Of a stretch of DNA of 64,000 nt, positions 17,847-25,912 are shown piece after piece. The stretch is from JAGQSZ01 sp049647585 (GTDB lineage Bacteria > Actinomycetota > Acidimicrobiia > Acidimicrobiales > Microtrichaceae). The stretch lies in assembly GCA_049647585.1 (NCBI GenBank), contig JBARXY010000012.1, positions 1-64,000 on the forward strand, written 5' to 3'. The position numbers and the translations under genes were made by a program. Under the pieces are notes generated by a model that saw only the letters and a program-made list of their open reading frames with translations, was not told the origin of the DNA and ran no database searches. Position 1 is the first letter of the stretch. Each line of letters starts with the position of its first letter.

Positions 17847-18581
17847 ATGACCATTCCAAACACCCCTTCAGGCAGCCCACCGAGCGGCCCACCGAGCGGA
17901 CCCACACCGTCTACTGGCCAGGGTGACGGCCCTGCATCGACCACCCTCCCCACTGGCGCTGGTCGCCAGCGGCGAAGCGGGTCAAAGCCGGAGGCAACGG
18001 GTTCAGGGCGTACGAGAGTGATAACGATTGCGTCGATCGTTGCCGTTTCTCTGGCCGCCCTGTTCGCTGTCGGAGCCAACCTGGGGATCCTCCACAATGC
18101 GGACGACACCAACGTCGGATCCGTGTCTGCGGCAAGTGACCTGCTGCCGGCGGGCTCCGACGTCGTCGATGTCTATCTGGACGAGCAGGGCACTGCCGCG
18201 AACCCGGCCGCTGCGAGGTCAATTTCAGCGAAAACGTTCCAGGTCGACCAAGCGGGCACCGTCACCGTCTCGACGGTGGACGGACACGCGCAGATCGACT
18301 CGATCGACCCCACGTCCGGTTGGAACGGCCAGGCGGTCCAGGCTTCGGGTGCCGATGTGGCGGTCTCCTTTACCGATGGATCCCAGACACTCGAGTTCGT
18401 CGCGACGGCCAACTCTGATGCGACCGTCACCGGCGAAGTCACCGTGGCGACGGAAAGCCCGGCCGTGACCGGATCGGACGACAACTACGACGATTCCCAC
18501 CACGACGGCGACCACGGCGAAAGCCATCACGACGACAGCCACTCGAAAGAGGACCACGACGGAGGAGACGACGATGACTGA
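17847..18581 (+). CDS. Single-pass membrane protein with His/Asp-rich tail
   Basis: A 244-residue protein. The first 50 residues are Pro/Ser/Gly/Thr-rich; one TM helix follows (VITIASIVAVSLAALFAVGA), then an extracytoplasmic beta-rich domain of about 140 residues. The last 30 residues are almost entirely His, Asp, Glu, Ser and Lys, a possible metal-binding tail. It heads an operon with a small membrane protein, ApbE and a ferric-reductase-like protein, each overlapping the next. I do not recognise the domain. Confidence 0.75.
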   Translation: MTIPNTPSGSPPSGPPSGPTPSTGQGDGPASTTLPTGAGRQRRSGSKPEATGSGRTRVITIASIVAVSLAALFAVGANLGILHNADDTNVGSVSAASDLLPAGSDVVDVYLDEQGTAANPAAARSISAKTFQVDQAGTVTVSTVDGHAQIDSIDPTSGWNGQAVQASGADVAVSFTDGSQTLEFVATANSDATVTGEVTVATESPAVTGSDDNYDDSHHDGDHGESHHDDSHSKEDHDGGDDDD

Positions 18582-18918
18582 ACGCAGGAAGCGACGCCAT
18601 GTCGCCAAGGGAGCCCGTATCGCGGCTACCGGACTCGGCGTGTCGACAATGCTGGGCCTCGTCGGGGCAATGGGCTATACCAAGCAGACTTCGACTGAAG
18701 CGACCACCCAAGCTGCAAGCGCCCGGCAGAGTCCCGTGGTGGTGGTCATCCACCGCGGCGGCTCCCCTGACACCGTCGTCGGATCGGTGCCCGCACCTTC
18801 GGGGCAGGTGACCATGGTCGACACCAATACACCGACCGTGCTCAAGGCCCGACCGAAGGTTCGACCTTCGACCACCCGCTCGCAAGCACCGGCAGCGTCG
18901 ACCAGTGGTAGTCGCTGA
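18574..18918 (+). CDS. Small membrane-anchored Ser/Thr/Pro-rich protein
   Basis: A 114-residue protein with a basic N-terminus (RRKRRHVAKG), one hydrophobic segment (IAATGLGVSTMLGLVGAMG) and a Thr/Pro/Ser/Lys-rich outer tail. A GGAGGAG ribosome site lies within the end of the previous gene, which it overlaps by 8 bp. I looked for the D-x-x-T/S-G-A-T flavinylation motif that ApbE modifies and did not find it. Function unknown; probably works with the redox operon. Confidence 0.65.
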   Translation: MTERRKRRHVAKGARIAATGLGVSTMLGLVGAMGYTKQTSTEATTQAASARQSPVVVVIHRGGSPDTVVGSVPAPSGQVTMVDTNTPTVLKARPKVRPSTTRSQAPAASTSGSR

Positions 18919-19831
18919 ACTGCGTGGAACGGTGATGGCGTCACAGCTGCACATCATCGTCAACCACCCTCGACACAACACACAGTTGCAGGATGTCCAA
19001 GCCCTGCTACAACGTCTCGAGTCTCTGTGGAGCCGGTTCATTCCCACCAGCGACGTGAGCCGGATCAACATGGGTGCTGGTCAGGCGGTAGAGGTCGCGC
19101 CGGAGACGACACTTCTCATCAAGACGATGTTGCAGGCGTGGAGTGACACACAGGGCCGCTACGACCCCACGATTCTGCCGGTGCTCATGTCTCACGGTTA
19201 TGCAGTCAGCAAGTGCAATTCCGCCAACAGGACTGTCCTACCCGATGGGCCACATCGTCTCGGCGTCATGGGCGAGATCCTCGTGGACATGGACAATTCG
19301 ACCGTGACATCCCCGACCGGTGTCGCCATCGACCCCGGTGGTATCGGCAAGGGCCTGGCTGCAGACATCGCCGTTGGGTCATTGCTTGAGAACGGAGCTC
19401 TCGGAGCACTGGTGAGCATCGGCGGGGACATGAGCGTCGGTGGGGAGCCACCCGAGCCGTTCGGCTGGAGGGTCAACATTGAACACGCCGAACCCACGGG
19501 CCAACCTCTCTGCCAGGTCACGGTGGATGGGGGCGGGGTTGCGACCTCCAGCACCCGGACCCGGCGCTGGAACCACAACGGCCGGGTCCGACACCACGTG
19601 ATAGATCCGTTCAGCGGCACCGAGGCCTACACCGACCTGGCGGCCGTGACCGTCTTCTCCACCAGCGGCTGGCAGGCCGAGGCGTTTGCCACGGCGGCCA
19701 TCCTCGGTTCGGGAGCAAATGTCATCGACTACCTGAACAGCCACAAGCTGACAGGGCTCGCCATCACGACCGAAGGGACAGTTCTGACCACCCATGACCT
19801 CGACAGCCTGACACCGGCGGATGTGCAATGA
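18905..19831 (+). CDS. apbE: FAD:protein FMN transferase, ApbE family
   Basis: A 308-residue ApbE-family protein. The FAD/Mg site motif DPGGIGKGLAAD is near residue 138; SIGGDMSVGG, HHVIDPFSG and a late conserved GWQAEAFATAA follow. ApbE attaches FMN to Thr/Ser of extracytoplasmic flavoproteins. No signal peptide or lipobox is visible from the GTG start, which overlaps the previous stop, so it may act in the cytoplasm, unlike Gram-negative ApbE lipoproteins. ATGA overlap with the next gene. Confidence 0.9.
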   Translation: MVVAELRGTVMASQLHIIVNHPRHNTQLQDVQALLQRLESLWSRFIPTSDVSRINMGAGQAVEVAPETTLLIKTMLQAWSDTQGRYDPTILPVLMSHGYAVSKCNSANRTVLPDGPHRLGVMGEILVDMDNSTVTSPTGVAIDPGGIGKGLAADIAVGSLLENGALGALVSIGGDMSVGGEPPEPFGWRVNIEHAEPTGQPLCQVTVDGGGVATSSTRTRRWNHNGRVRHHVIDPFSGTEAYTDLAAVTVFSTSGWQAEAFATAAILGSGANVIDYLNSHKLTGLAITTEGTVLTTHDLDSLTPADVQ

Positions 19832-20520
19832 ACACGCAATTCTGGTGGTACGCCACCCGTGCTTCGGGAATCGTCGCCTGGCTCCTGTTGACGGCTTCGG
19901 TGCTTTGGGGCGTCGTCCTGTCCACCAAGGCCTTCCCCGAGCAGCGTCGGCCCGCGTGGCTACTGGACCTTCACCGTTGGCTCGGGGGTCTGACCGTTGC
20001 CTTCGTCGCCTTCCACATCACATCCCTCATAACCGACAGTTACGTGTCCTTCGGACTCGCGGATGTCGCCATCCCGTTCGTATCGAACTGGAAGCCGTTA
20101 CCCGTCGCACTTGGAATAGTCGCCGCTTGGGGCCTCTTGGCGGTGGAGCTCACATCGCTCGCCATGCGCCGTCTTCCCAAGAAGGTGTGGCGGGCGGTCC
20201 ACTTCAGCAGCTATTTGATCTTCTGGCTGACGACCCTTCACGCCGCCTTCGCCGGGTCTGACACCTCCCAGGCCCTGTATCAGTTGACGGGTGCCGTCTC
20301 GATCATCGCTGTCGCTTGGGCGACCATCTATCGCCTGACCCACCGTAAGCCGGTCCGGCGGAATCCACTTTCCCCCGGTCGCCCGGCAAGTACGCCAAGG
20401 GCAGGTACGCGAGAGACAGGTCCCGGGACAACTGCTCCAACGCAGGTGCCACCGCTCGACACGGTCCACACCAGGGGGCCGAGAGATTCACCAGAATCGG
20501 AAGCGACGATGCCGAAATGA
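19828..20520 (+). CDS. Ferric-reductase-like transmembrane haem protein
   Basis: A 230-residue protein. Residues 1-170 hold about five TM helices with paired His residues expected to bind haem (LHRWLGG, FHITSL, VHFSSYL, LHAAFAG), as in ferric-reductase-like/MsrQ-type domains. It likely passes electrons across the membrane to partners in the operon. The last 55 residues are Pro/Thr/Arg-rich and are encoded on the complementary strand of a broken thioredoxin gene, so this tail may be a recent extension. It lacks the cytoplasmic FAD/NAD domain of full ferric reductases. Confidence 0.82.
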   Translation: MNTQFWWYATRASGIVAWLLLTASVLWGVVLSTKAFPEQRRPAWLLDLHRWLGGLTVAFVAFHITSLITDSYVSFGLADVAIPFVSNWKPLPVALGIVAAWGLLAVELTSLAMRRLPKKVWRAVHFSSYLIFWLTTLHAAFAGSDTSQALYQLTGAVSIIAVAWATIYRLTHRKPVRRNPLSPGRPASTPRAGTRETGPGTTAPTQVPPLDTVHTRGPRDSPESEATMPK

Positions 20521-20551
20521 CGGAGCGGAACTCGCTTTCCGAAACTTGAAT
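20417..20551 (-). pseudogene. Truncated thioredoxin
   Basis: On the minus strand, about 45 codons read as the N-terminal half of a thioredoxin: SESEFRSVISAS, then LPILVNLSAPWCGPCRAVAP with the intact WCGPC redox site, then ALEQLSRDL. Similarity stops there; the frame continues into a non-thioredoxin sequence and ends at 20303. The C-terminal half (cis-Pro and beta strands) is missing and was not found in other frames. The plus strand of the same bases codes for the ferric-reductase tail. A TTG at 20623 could start a 106-residue product. Confidence 0.65.
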
Positions 20552-20622
20552 TGATCCGAAGATACCGCCCGCGTATTGACACCCGGCCGCTATCGCGATC
20601 AGGTCCTTTCGTGCATGTGTCA

Positions 20623-21648
20623 ATGACGGTTCCGACCGACGACCTGTCAGGGGTCCGGAATGTCTATCCGGCCCTCGAACAACTCGGTTACGACCGGGTC
20701 TTCTCCTTCGAGGCGAAGCATGATCCGTTCATCCCGCTGGCCGTCGCAGCCGAGCACACCGATCGACTTCAGCTTGGAACTGCACTGGCAATCGCCTTCG
20801 CCCGAACCCCGATGACTGTCGCGAACGCCGCCTGGGATCTGCAAGCTCTGACCGGCGGCCGTTTCACTCTGGGTCTGGGCTCGCAGATCAGGCCTCATAT
20901 CGAGCAGCGGTTCTCGATGCCGTGGTCGAAGCCGGCTGCGCGGATGCGGGAATTCGTCCAGGGAGTTCACGCCATCTGGGACAGCTGGCAGGACGGAACG
21001 CCGCTCAGCTTCGAGGGCGACTTCTACACCCACACCCGGATGGTCCCGGCATTCAATCCTGGGCCCCTCCCCTACCCCCGCCCAAAGATTCTGCTCGGCG
21101 CCGTGGGCCCGTCGATGACGGTCGTGGCCGGCGAGGTGGCCGACGGGTTGCTCGTCCACCCGATCAACACCCGGCGCTCTCTACTGGAGCTGACCTTGCC
21201 GGCGCTCGCCGAAGGTGCCGACAAGGCAGGGCGCACAGCGGATGCGATCGAGATCGTTTGCGTCACGATAATTGTTACGGGCAGTACCGATGAACAGATG
21301 CATCGCAGCCGGGAGTCGGTACGGAACCAACTCGCCTTCTACGCGACGACTCCGGCCTATCGACCGGTCTTCGAACTGCATGGATACGGCGACCTCCACA
21401 CCGAGGCCCAGCAATTGTCCAGGGCCGGACGTTGGGACGACATGGGCCAACTTGTCGACGACGATCTCATCGAAACCATCGCAGTTGTCGGCGAACCGCA
21501 TCAGATCGCAGACAAGGTCCGCTCCCGCCTCGATGGCATTTCCGAATCGGTCAGCTTGGTCAACAACCGGGCTCCCGACCCAGACCATTTTGCACAGGTC
21601 GTCTCGGACCTGAAAGGTCTACCGAGGCGCTCGCCCGATCGTCTGTAG
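20623..21648 (+). CDS. LLM-class F420-dependent oxidoreductase
   Basis: A 341-residue luciferase-like monooxygenase family protein, close to the actinobacterial F420-dependent group of the MSMEG_2256 type. GYDRVFSFEAKHDPFIPLA, a RTPMTVANAAWDLQALTGGRFTLGLGSQ segment and the late VVGEPHQIADKV are characteristic. It should use reduced F420 as hydride donor. ATG at 20623 is chosen; a GTG four codons earlier is possible. It is convergent with the lipoprotein gene (7-bp gap). Confidence 0.87.
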   Translation: MTVPTDDLSGVRNVYPALEQLGYDRVFSFEAKHDPFIPLAVAAEHTDRLQLGTALAIAFARTPMTVANAAWDLQALTGGRFTLGLGSQIRPHIEQRFSMPWSKPAARMREFVQGVHAIWDSWQDGTPLSFEGDFYTHTRMVPAFNPGPLPYPRPKILLGAVGPSMTVVAGEVADGLLVHPINTRRSLLELTLPALAEGADKAGRTADAIEIVCVTIIVTGSTDEQMHRSRESVRNQLAFYATTPAYRPVFELHGYGDLHTEAQQLSRAGRWDDMGQLVDDDLIETIAVVGEPHQIADKVRSRLDGISESVSLVNNRAPDPDHFAQVVSDLKGLPRRSPDRL

Positions 21649-21655
21649 CAGGGGC

Positions 21656-22783
21656 TCAGCGGTCGACGTAGATCACCGACGGCGGCCACGGTCCAGTTGG
21701 CAGTGGTGCCCAGAGGCCGTAGGTGACCCTCCCATTGTCAGCTACCGATGGAGCGCCGTTGAATGTTTTCGCAGGTCCCGTTCCGCCGGGGTCGCTCGAT
21801 TCGGATTCGATCACGTTGCGTGACTCACCGGAGCTGAGGTCGGTCACCACATAGGCAAGGTCGTCGACCCCCGGTCGAACGGGTGTGCTGACAATTCCTG
21901 CACGGAACCGGGCGTTGGAGCTCATTGCCCACGTTCCGGTGCTGCCGGGCACGGGGTCGATCACTTGAGGGGCGCCAGAGCTGAGCATGAACATGGTGTC
22001 TCCGGCCTTGAGCAGAAAATGACTTCCGTCCGAAGAGCTGAACTGCAGCCACTCGGACCAGAAAAGGTACGACTGCAGGCTGGGGAATGGGCTTATGTCG
22101 CCGATGGTCGGAAACTGAAGAGGAACGACACTCGAGGCGCCGGTGTCCGAATCGAACCTCACGACGTCACGCGTCGCGAAACGGTGTGCGAACACGGCGG
22201 AGCCATCCGCCTTCATCCAGAGCGAGTCCCGGAACTGGTCGCCTATCCCGATGTAGATGGGACCCTCCATGAGGACGTCGAGTGTCTCCGTACCGTCACG
22301 CCAGACATGGATTCGCCGCTCGCAGGGACAGTTGCCGCCGGGCGAATAGTGCGTGGCAACCCACCCGACCGACGATCCGTCTGCCGAGATCGCGACATCG
22401 GACAGAGAATCTCCGTCCGCAGTCCGCAGGATCTCCTCGTCCCCGGTAACTGTGTCCAGCCGCACGGTGGTGGTGTAGCCGTAAACCACGAAGCGACCGT
22501 CGTGGGACACGGCATAGACATCTCGCACAGACGGAAACACGGCTGTTGACTGCGTGTCGACGCGGGTCACTACCAGGTCGCGTGGGGTATCGAATGCTGC
22601 GTTCTGGTCTGCTTCACGTCGATAGACGACTGTGTTGCCGTCGCCCGAGATCTGGGGCTGCACATAGCCGGTTCCGTCGTTCGGGGAGATCGCCCTGGCG
22701 GTCCCGGGGGTCGGCGGAGCACATGCAACCGCGCTAGCCATAAGAACCGCAACGGTCAGAACCACAGCTCCCCGACGGAACAT
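21656..22783 (-). CDS. Secreted lipoprotein with TolB/PD40-like beta-propeller
   Basis: A 375-residue protein with a lipoprotein signal (FRRGAVVLTVAVLMASAVAC, Cys at about 21). The mature part has repeated strands of the type GDGNTVVYRRE, DGRFVVYGYTT, ADGSSVGWVATHY and NARFRAGIVST, as in PD40/TolB-like propellers. It is likely anchored on the outer face of the membrane. The ATG at 22783 is set by the signal peptide; upstream frame extension is not coding. Function unknown. Confidence 0.78.
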   Translation of the reverse strand: MFRRGAVVLTVAVLMASAVACAPPTPGTARAISPNDGTGYVQPQISGDGNTVVYRREADQNAAFDTPRDLVVTRVDTQSTAVFPSVRDVYAVSHDGRFVVYGYTTTVRLDTVTGDEEILRTADGDSLSDVAISADGSSVGWVATHYSPGGNCPCERRIHVWRDGTETLDVLMEGPIYIGIGDQFRDSLWMKADGSAVFAHRFATRDVVRFDSDTGASSVVPLQFPTIGDISPFPSLQSYLFWSEWLQFSSSDGSHFLLKAGDTMFMLSSGAPQVIDPVPGSTGTWAMSSNARFRAGIVSTPVRPGVDDLAYVVTDLSSGESRNVIESESSDPGGTGPAKTFNGAPSVADNGRVTYGLWAPLPTGPWPPSVIYVDR

Positions 22784-22793
22784 CGCCTTCCCC

Positions 22794-23237
22794 CTAACCG
22801 GTCGGTTCGAGCACGAACAGAGGTATCTGCCGCTCGGTTGCCGCCTGGTAGGCATCGTAATCCGGCCACACCTCGGCCGCCCTTGCCCACCAGGTTGCCT
22901 TCTCCTCACCTTCGACCTCACGTACCGAGAAGTCCGCGAGCACGTCGCCGTCCTGGACACGTGCGATGGCGTTGGCACGGACGTTGTGGACCCATTGCGG
23001 ATGCGTCGGCGCACCACCCATCGATCCGATCACTGCGTAGTTGCCGTTCTCGTCACTCACGCGGACGAGCGGGGTCTTGCGGACGTTTCCTGATTTGGCA
23101 CCGATCGTCCAGAGGACGATCCAGTTGTACCCGACAAGTTGGCTGGGTTCGGTTCCGTCGGTCCGCTCATAGAGGGCGACCTCCTCAGCGACCGGTTCCC
23201 AGGGGCTGGGCTCGTATTTCGCGTCGAACGCTGACAT
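22794..23237 (-). CDS. Deazaflavin(F420)-dependent nitroreductase-family protein
   Basis: A 147-residue Ddn-family protein (split beta-barrel). GAKSGNVRKTPLVRV and YAVIGSMGGAPTHPQWVHNVRAN are the family's cofactor-binding signatures. These proteins bind F420 and reduce quinones or nitro compounds. GGAG ribosome site 8 bp before the ATG at 23237. It precedes the lipoprotein gene with a 10-bp gap, so they are probably cotranscribed. Confidence 0.9.
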   Translation of the reverse strand: MSAFDAKYEPSPWEPVAEEVALYERTDGTEPSQLVGYNWIVLWTIGAKSGNVRKTPLVRVSDENGNYAVIGSMGGAPTHPQWVHNVRANAIARVQDGDVLADFSVREVEGEEKATWWARAAEVWPDYDAYQAATERQIPLFVLEPTG

Positions 23238-23579
23238 TTGGGTGCTCCTTGACGAAGAGATCCGAGGTGTGCCTGAGTACCCGCCTCGACGGGCTCTTTG
23301 GCCCATCGGACTGTACCCAGCTCGGTGTGTGCCCGGCGCCAGGATGCGCGGCCGATGGGCGCAATGGCTTCGGTCCCGGGCCGGGCGGACCGGCGGGCGT
23401 CCATCTGACTTGGATGATGGGCCGAGCGAGACAATTTCCCAGTGCACGGATCCTCTCTGGCGGTCAAGATGACAGGAGTGCCCAGGGTCCTTCGGTGGGT
23501 TTAAAGAGATCCTTCAGCACGCCCAGCAAACATTGGGTTGTCCCGATCCGGGGGCATCCAAATTACGAGGGAGATTCCA

Positions 23580-23843
23580 ATGGCAAGAATCGGTGGAGAA
23601 ATCGAACAGCTCGGTCAGCTCAAGACGACCTTCGACAGGGAGTCACGAACGGTCGAGGAACTCACCCGTGTGATCCGGTCACAGCTCCAGACCACGGCCT
23701 GGGAAGGTCCGGCGGCAGAGCGGTTCAGGTCGATGTGGTCAGGTGAGTTCGAAGTTTCACTGCGCAAGCTTCAGGAGGCTCTGGTGGAAGCCGGTGCCGA
23801 AGTGGCCCGCCGCCAGACCGCACTTCTCCAGGCCGGCAGCTGA
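23580..23843 (+). CDS. WXG100-family protein
   Basis: An 87-residue helical-hairpin protein. The turn motif is WEG at 41-43 (TTAWEGPAAERFRSMW), the hallmark of ESAT-6/CFP-10-like WXG100 proteins, with helices of about 35 residues on both sides. Such proteins are secreted as dimers by FtsK/SpoIIIE-type ATPases, one of which is encoded at 30.9-35.6 kb. AGGGAG ribosome site. No YxxxD/E tail is present. First gene of the type VII-like cluster. Confidence 0.88.
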   Translation: MARIGGEIEQLGQLKTTFDRESRTVEELTRVIRSQLQTTAWEGPAAERFRSMWSGEFEVSLRKLQEALVEAGAEVARRQTALLQAGS

Positions 23844-23877
23844 GCCAACGGACGACACGGGCGAGACAGACAGTTCC

Positions 23878-24750
23878 ATGGGACAGACGGGACAACGGAC
23901 TATGTCGACCGAAGCGGTCCACACCGACGGGGACAACACCGACATCGGCAACACCGCTGTGATCGAGGGCGGTTCCCGATGGAGCGAGGACGAACTGGCG
24001 GTGCTGGCGATGCTCACCACCGGTGGGCCGTTCCCGACGGTTGACCCCGCTCTCATCACAGCCCTTCCGGTCGAGGCCGGAGACGCAACGATCGCCGCGG
24101 TGATCAGGTCGCTCCATGCAAGGTCTCTACTGACTGCCTCCGATCAAGGGGTGGAGCCGGCAGGAATCGCCGCCGAGATTGTCTCGGCAGCCCTACACCC
24201 GACTTCCGTGGTGACTGTCGAAATGGCCGGAGGCGGCGAATACAGCGCCGCGTGGTTCGGCCTCGACCAGGATCGGATGTGCCGGATCGACGTGGAGCCG
24301 GGAGGAGTCCGACTCGTCCGGCTCGGCACGTCCGACGAACTTGTCGACGAGATCTGCGCCATAGCCCGGTTGACGGCACCCGATCGCTCCGGGCCGGCGA
24401 GCGGACCGGACCATTCGGGCGGTGCTGACCTGGCATCTGAACCGTCCCGAGTGACCCTGGAGCAGGTCCTCCAGGAGTCGAGCCCGGTTCGGCTGGTTCA
24501 GGCTCAATCCATTTGGGTTGGCGACGGCGTTCAACTTGGCGCCGTCACTGCATTCCTGGTTCTGAATGGCCATGCACGATTGGCTGAGGAGACGCCTCCG
24601 GAACTCCCAGAGGTTCCGGCCAGCTTGACCGGCGATCTGGGGCTGAATGGACCGGCTCCCAGCGGAGCCCGTTCCTGGACATTGCACGAGTCGGGAACCG
24701 CCGCAGTCCGAAGTTCGCTTCGGGCGCTGCTGCCCGACTCGAAGAACTGA
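23878..24750 (+). CDS. Possible EspG-like secretion chaperone or accessory protein
   Basis: A 290-residue soluble protein lying between two WXG100-type genes. Its pattern (two helical/beta halves, VVTVEMAGGGEYSAAWFGLDQD, DVEPGGVRLVRLGTSDELVDEICAIARL) resembles the loosely conserved EspG/secretion-associated fold that chaperones ESX substrates, but identity is too weak to be certain. No signal peptide or TM helix. A start at 23878 is chosen (34 bp after the WXG100 stop); a second ATG lies eight codons in. Short GAAGCACTC repeats follow the stop. Confidence 0.6.
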   Translation: MGQTGQRTMSTEAVHTDGDNTDIGNTAVIEGGSRWSEDELAVLAMLTTGGPFPTVDPALITALPVEAGDATIAAVIRSLHARSLLTASDQGVEPAGIAAEIVSAALHPTSVVTVEMAGGGEYSAAWFGLDQDRMCRIDVEPGGVRLVRLGTSDELVDEICAIARLTAPDRSGPASGPDHSGGADLASEPSRVTLEQVLQESSPVRLVQAQSIWVGDGVQLGAVTAFLVLNGHARLAEETPPELPEVPASLTGDLGLNGPAPSGARSWTLHESGTAAVRSSLRALLPDSKN

Positions 24751-24825
24751 AGCACTCGAAGCACTCGAAGCAACCGGCCTTACCGGCCCGACTCAACAGA
24801 TGGATCGTAGAGAGGAGAAGCAGGG

Positions 24826-25122
24826 ATGACGATGATCGAACAGCCGAGCTATGCACCAGGAATGCGTGAAGCCGCCGGCCAGCTACGAGCAAAGGTCGAG
24901 CGAACCGCTTCACTGGTCAACAGACTCGACGCGCAACTCGCTTCGATGACCTATTCGGGACCGGCCGCAGACCGCTTCCGCGCCGAGATGACTCAGACCC
25001 GGTCGATACTCGTCAGGTCCAACGACCTCACCTGCCAGGCTGCCGACATTCTGGTCCGCGACGCACAGCGGATCGAGTCCCAGGCAGCACAGGGAATCGC
25101 CAACGGAGGGCCGTTGTCATGA
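24826..25122 (+). CDS. WXG100-like protein with YSG in place of WxG
   Basis: A 98-residue helical hairpin: helix, turn TYSGPAADRF at 42-51, helix. Tyr replaces the Trp of the WxG turn, as in many second partners of WXG100 heterodimers, so it likely pairs with the 87-residue protein or with the next product. Its stop overlaps the next start (ATGA). Confidence 0.8.
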   Translation: MTMIEQPSYAPGMREAAGQLRAKVERTASLVNRLDAQLASMTYSGPAADRFRAEMTQTRSILVRSNDLTCQAADILVRDAQRIESQAAQGIANGGPLS

Positions 25123-25910
25123 CAACCATACGGATTGACCCGAACGAGTTGGTGACCGCGGCCTCGGCGCTGCGCTCGACGGCCGCCGAACTGGCCGAGG
25201 TCGGATCGCAGCTCACCTCCTGCGTCCAATGCCCGATGCCGCCCAGCACTCAGGCCGAAGTAGCCACCTTCGTGAGCACCCTGGACGCGATCTATGACCG
25301 AATCGCGGTGATCCTCAACAGCTGGGCCAACGATCTTGGGAACCGGGCGGCAGTTGCCGCCAACGACATGGCCACCGGAGCCTCGATCGGTGCTACCCCG
25401 TTGGCATCGTCGATCACCACGACCACGATGGGGATGGGATTCATCGGTGGCGGTTCATCCGGGTTCACCGTGGTCGACCCGAACAGCGGCCAGGCGATCG
25501 ACCCCACGACCCTCTATGGCGGAATGGCCACGATCGGTGGTCACAGCTCCCCGACGATCACGATCATTGACCCGACAACGGGCCTGCAGGTGGATCCAAA
25601 TACCCTGACGAGCGGAATGGCCACGATCGGAGGAGCCAGCGCCGGATCGAGGTCCTATGACAACCCGGCCATGATTCTCGCCCAGGCAGCTCAAACCCAT
25701 CGCGATAGAGCTACCGCTATCGGGAATCGGATTCTGGCCAATCCGAGCAGTTCCCAGTCAGACATCATGGCGGTCTACGGCTCCCAGATCTCGATGAACG
25801 ACTCCATAACCAGGAACCTTGCGCCTTCGAGGTCGGACATGGAACGCAAGGTCGGATACACGTTGACCCTGGGCCAGTACTACGACATGGTCCCTGAGGC
25901 ACGGCCCTGA
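25119..25910 (+). CDS. Candidate type VII substrate with internal repeats
   Basis: A 263-residue protein. Residues 1-85 are helical and WXG100-like (DPNELVTAASALRSTAAELAEVGSQL; a SWAND turn). Residues 116-141 and 146-173 are two copies of a 26-28-residue unit, (T)(V/I)(V/I)DPxxGxxxDPxTLxxGMATIGG, each rich in Gly/Thr. The C-terminal 85 residues are helical again. The helix-repeat-helix plan and coupling to a WXG100-like gene suggest a secreted substrate or structural component. No YxxxD/E signal is seen. Family not recognised. Confidence 0.65.
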   Translation: MTTIRIDPNELVTAASALRSTAAELAEVGSQLTSCVQCPMPPSTQAEVATFVSTLDAIYDRIAVILNSWANDLGNRAAVAANDMATGASIGATPLASSITTTTMGMGFIGGGSSGFTVVDPNSGQAIDPTTLYGGMATIGGHSSPTITIIDPTTGLQVDPNTLTSGMATIGGASAGSRSYDNPAMILAQAAQTHRDRATAIGNRILANPSSSQSDIMAVYGSQISMNDSITRNLAPSRSDMERKVGYTLTLGQYYDMVPEARP

Positions 25911-25912
25911 CC

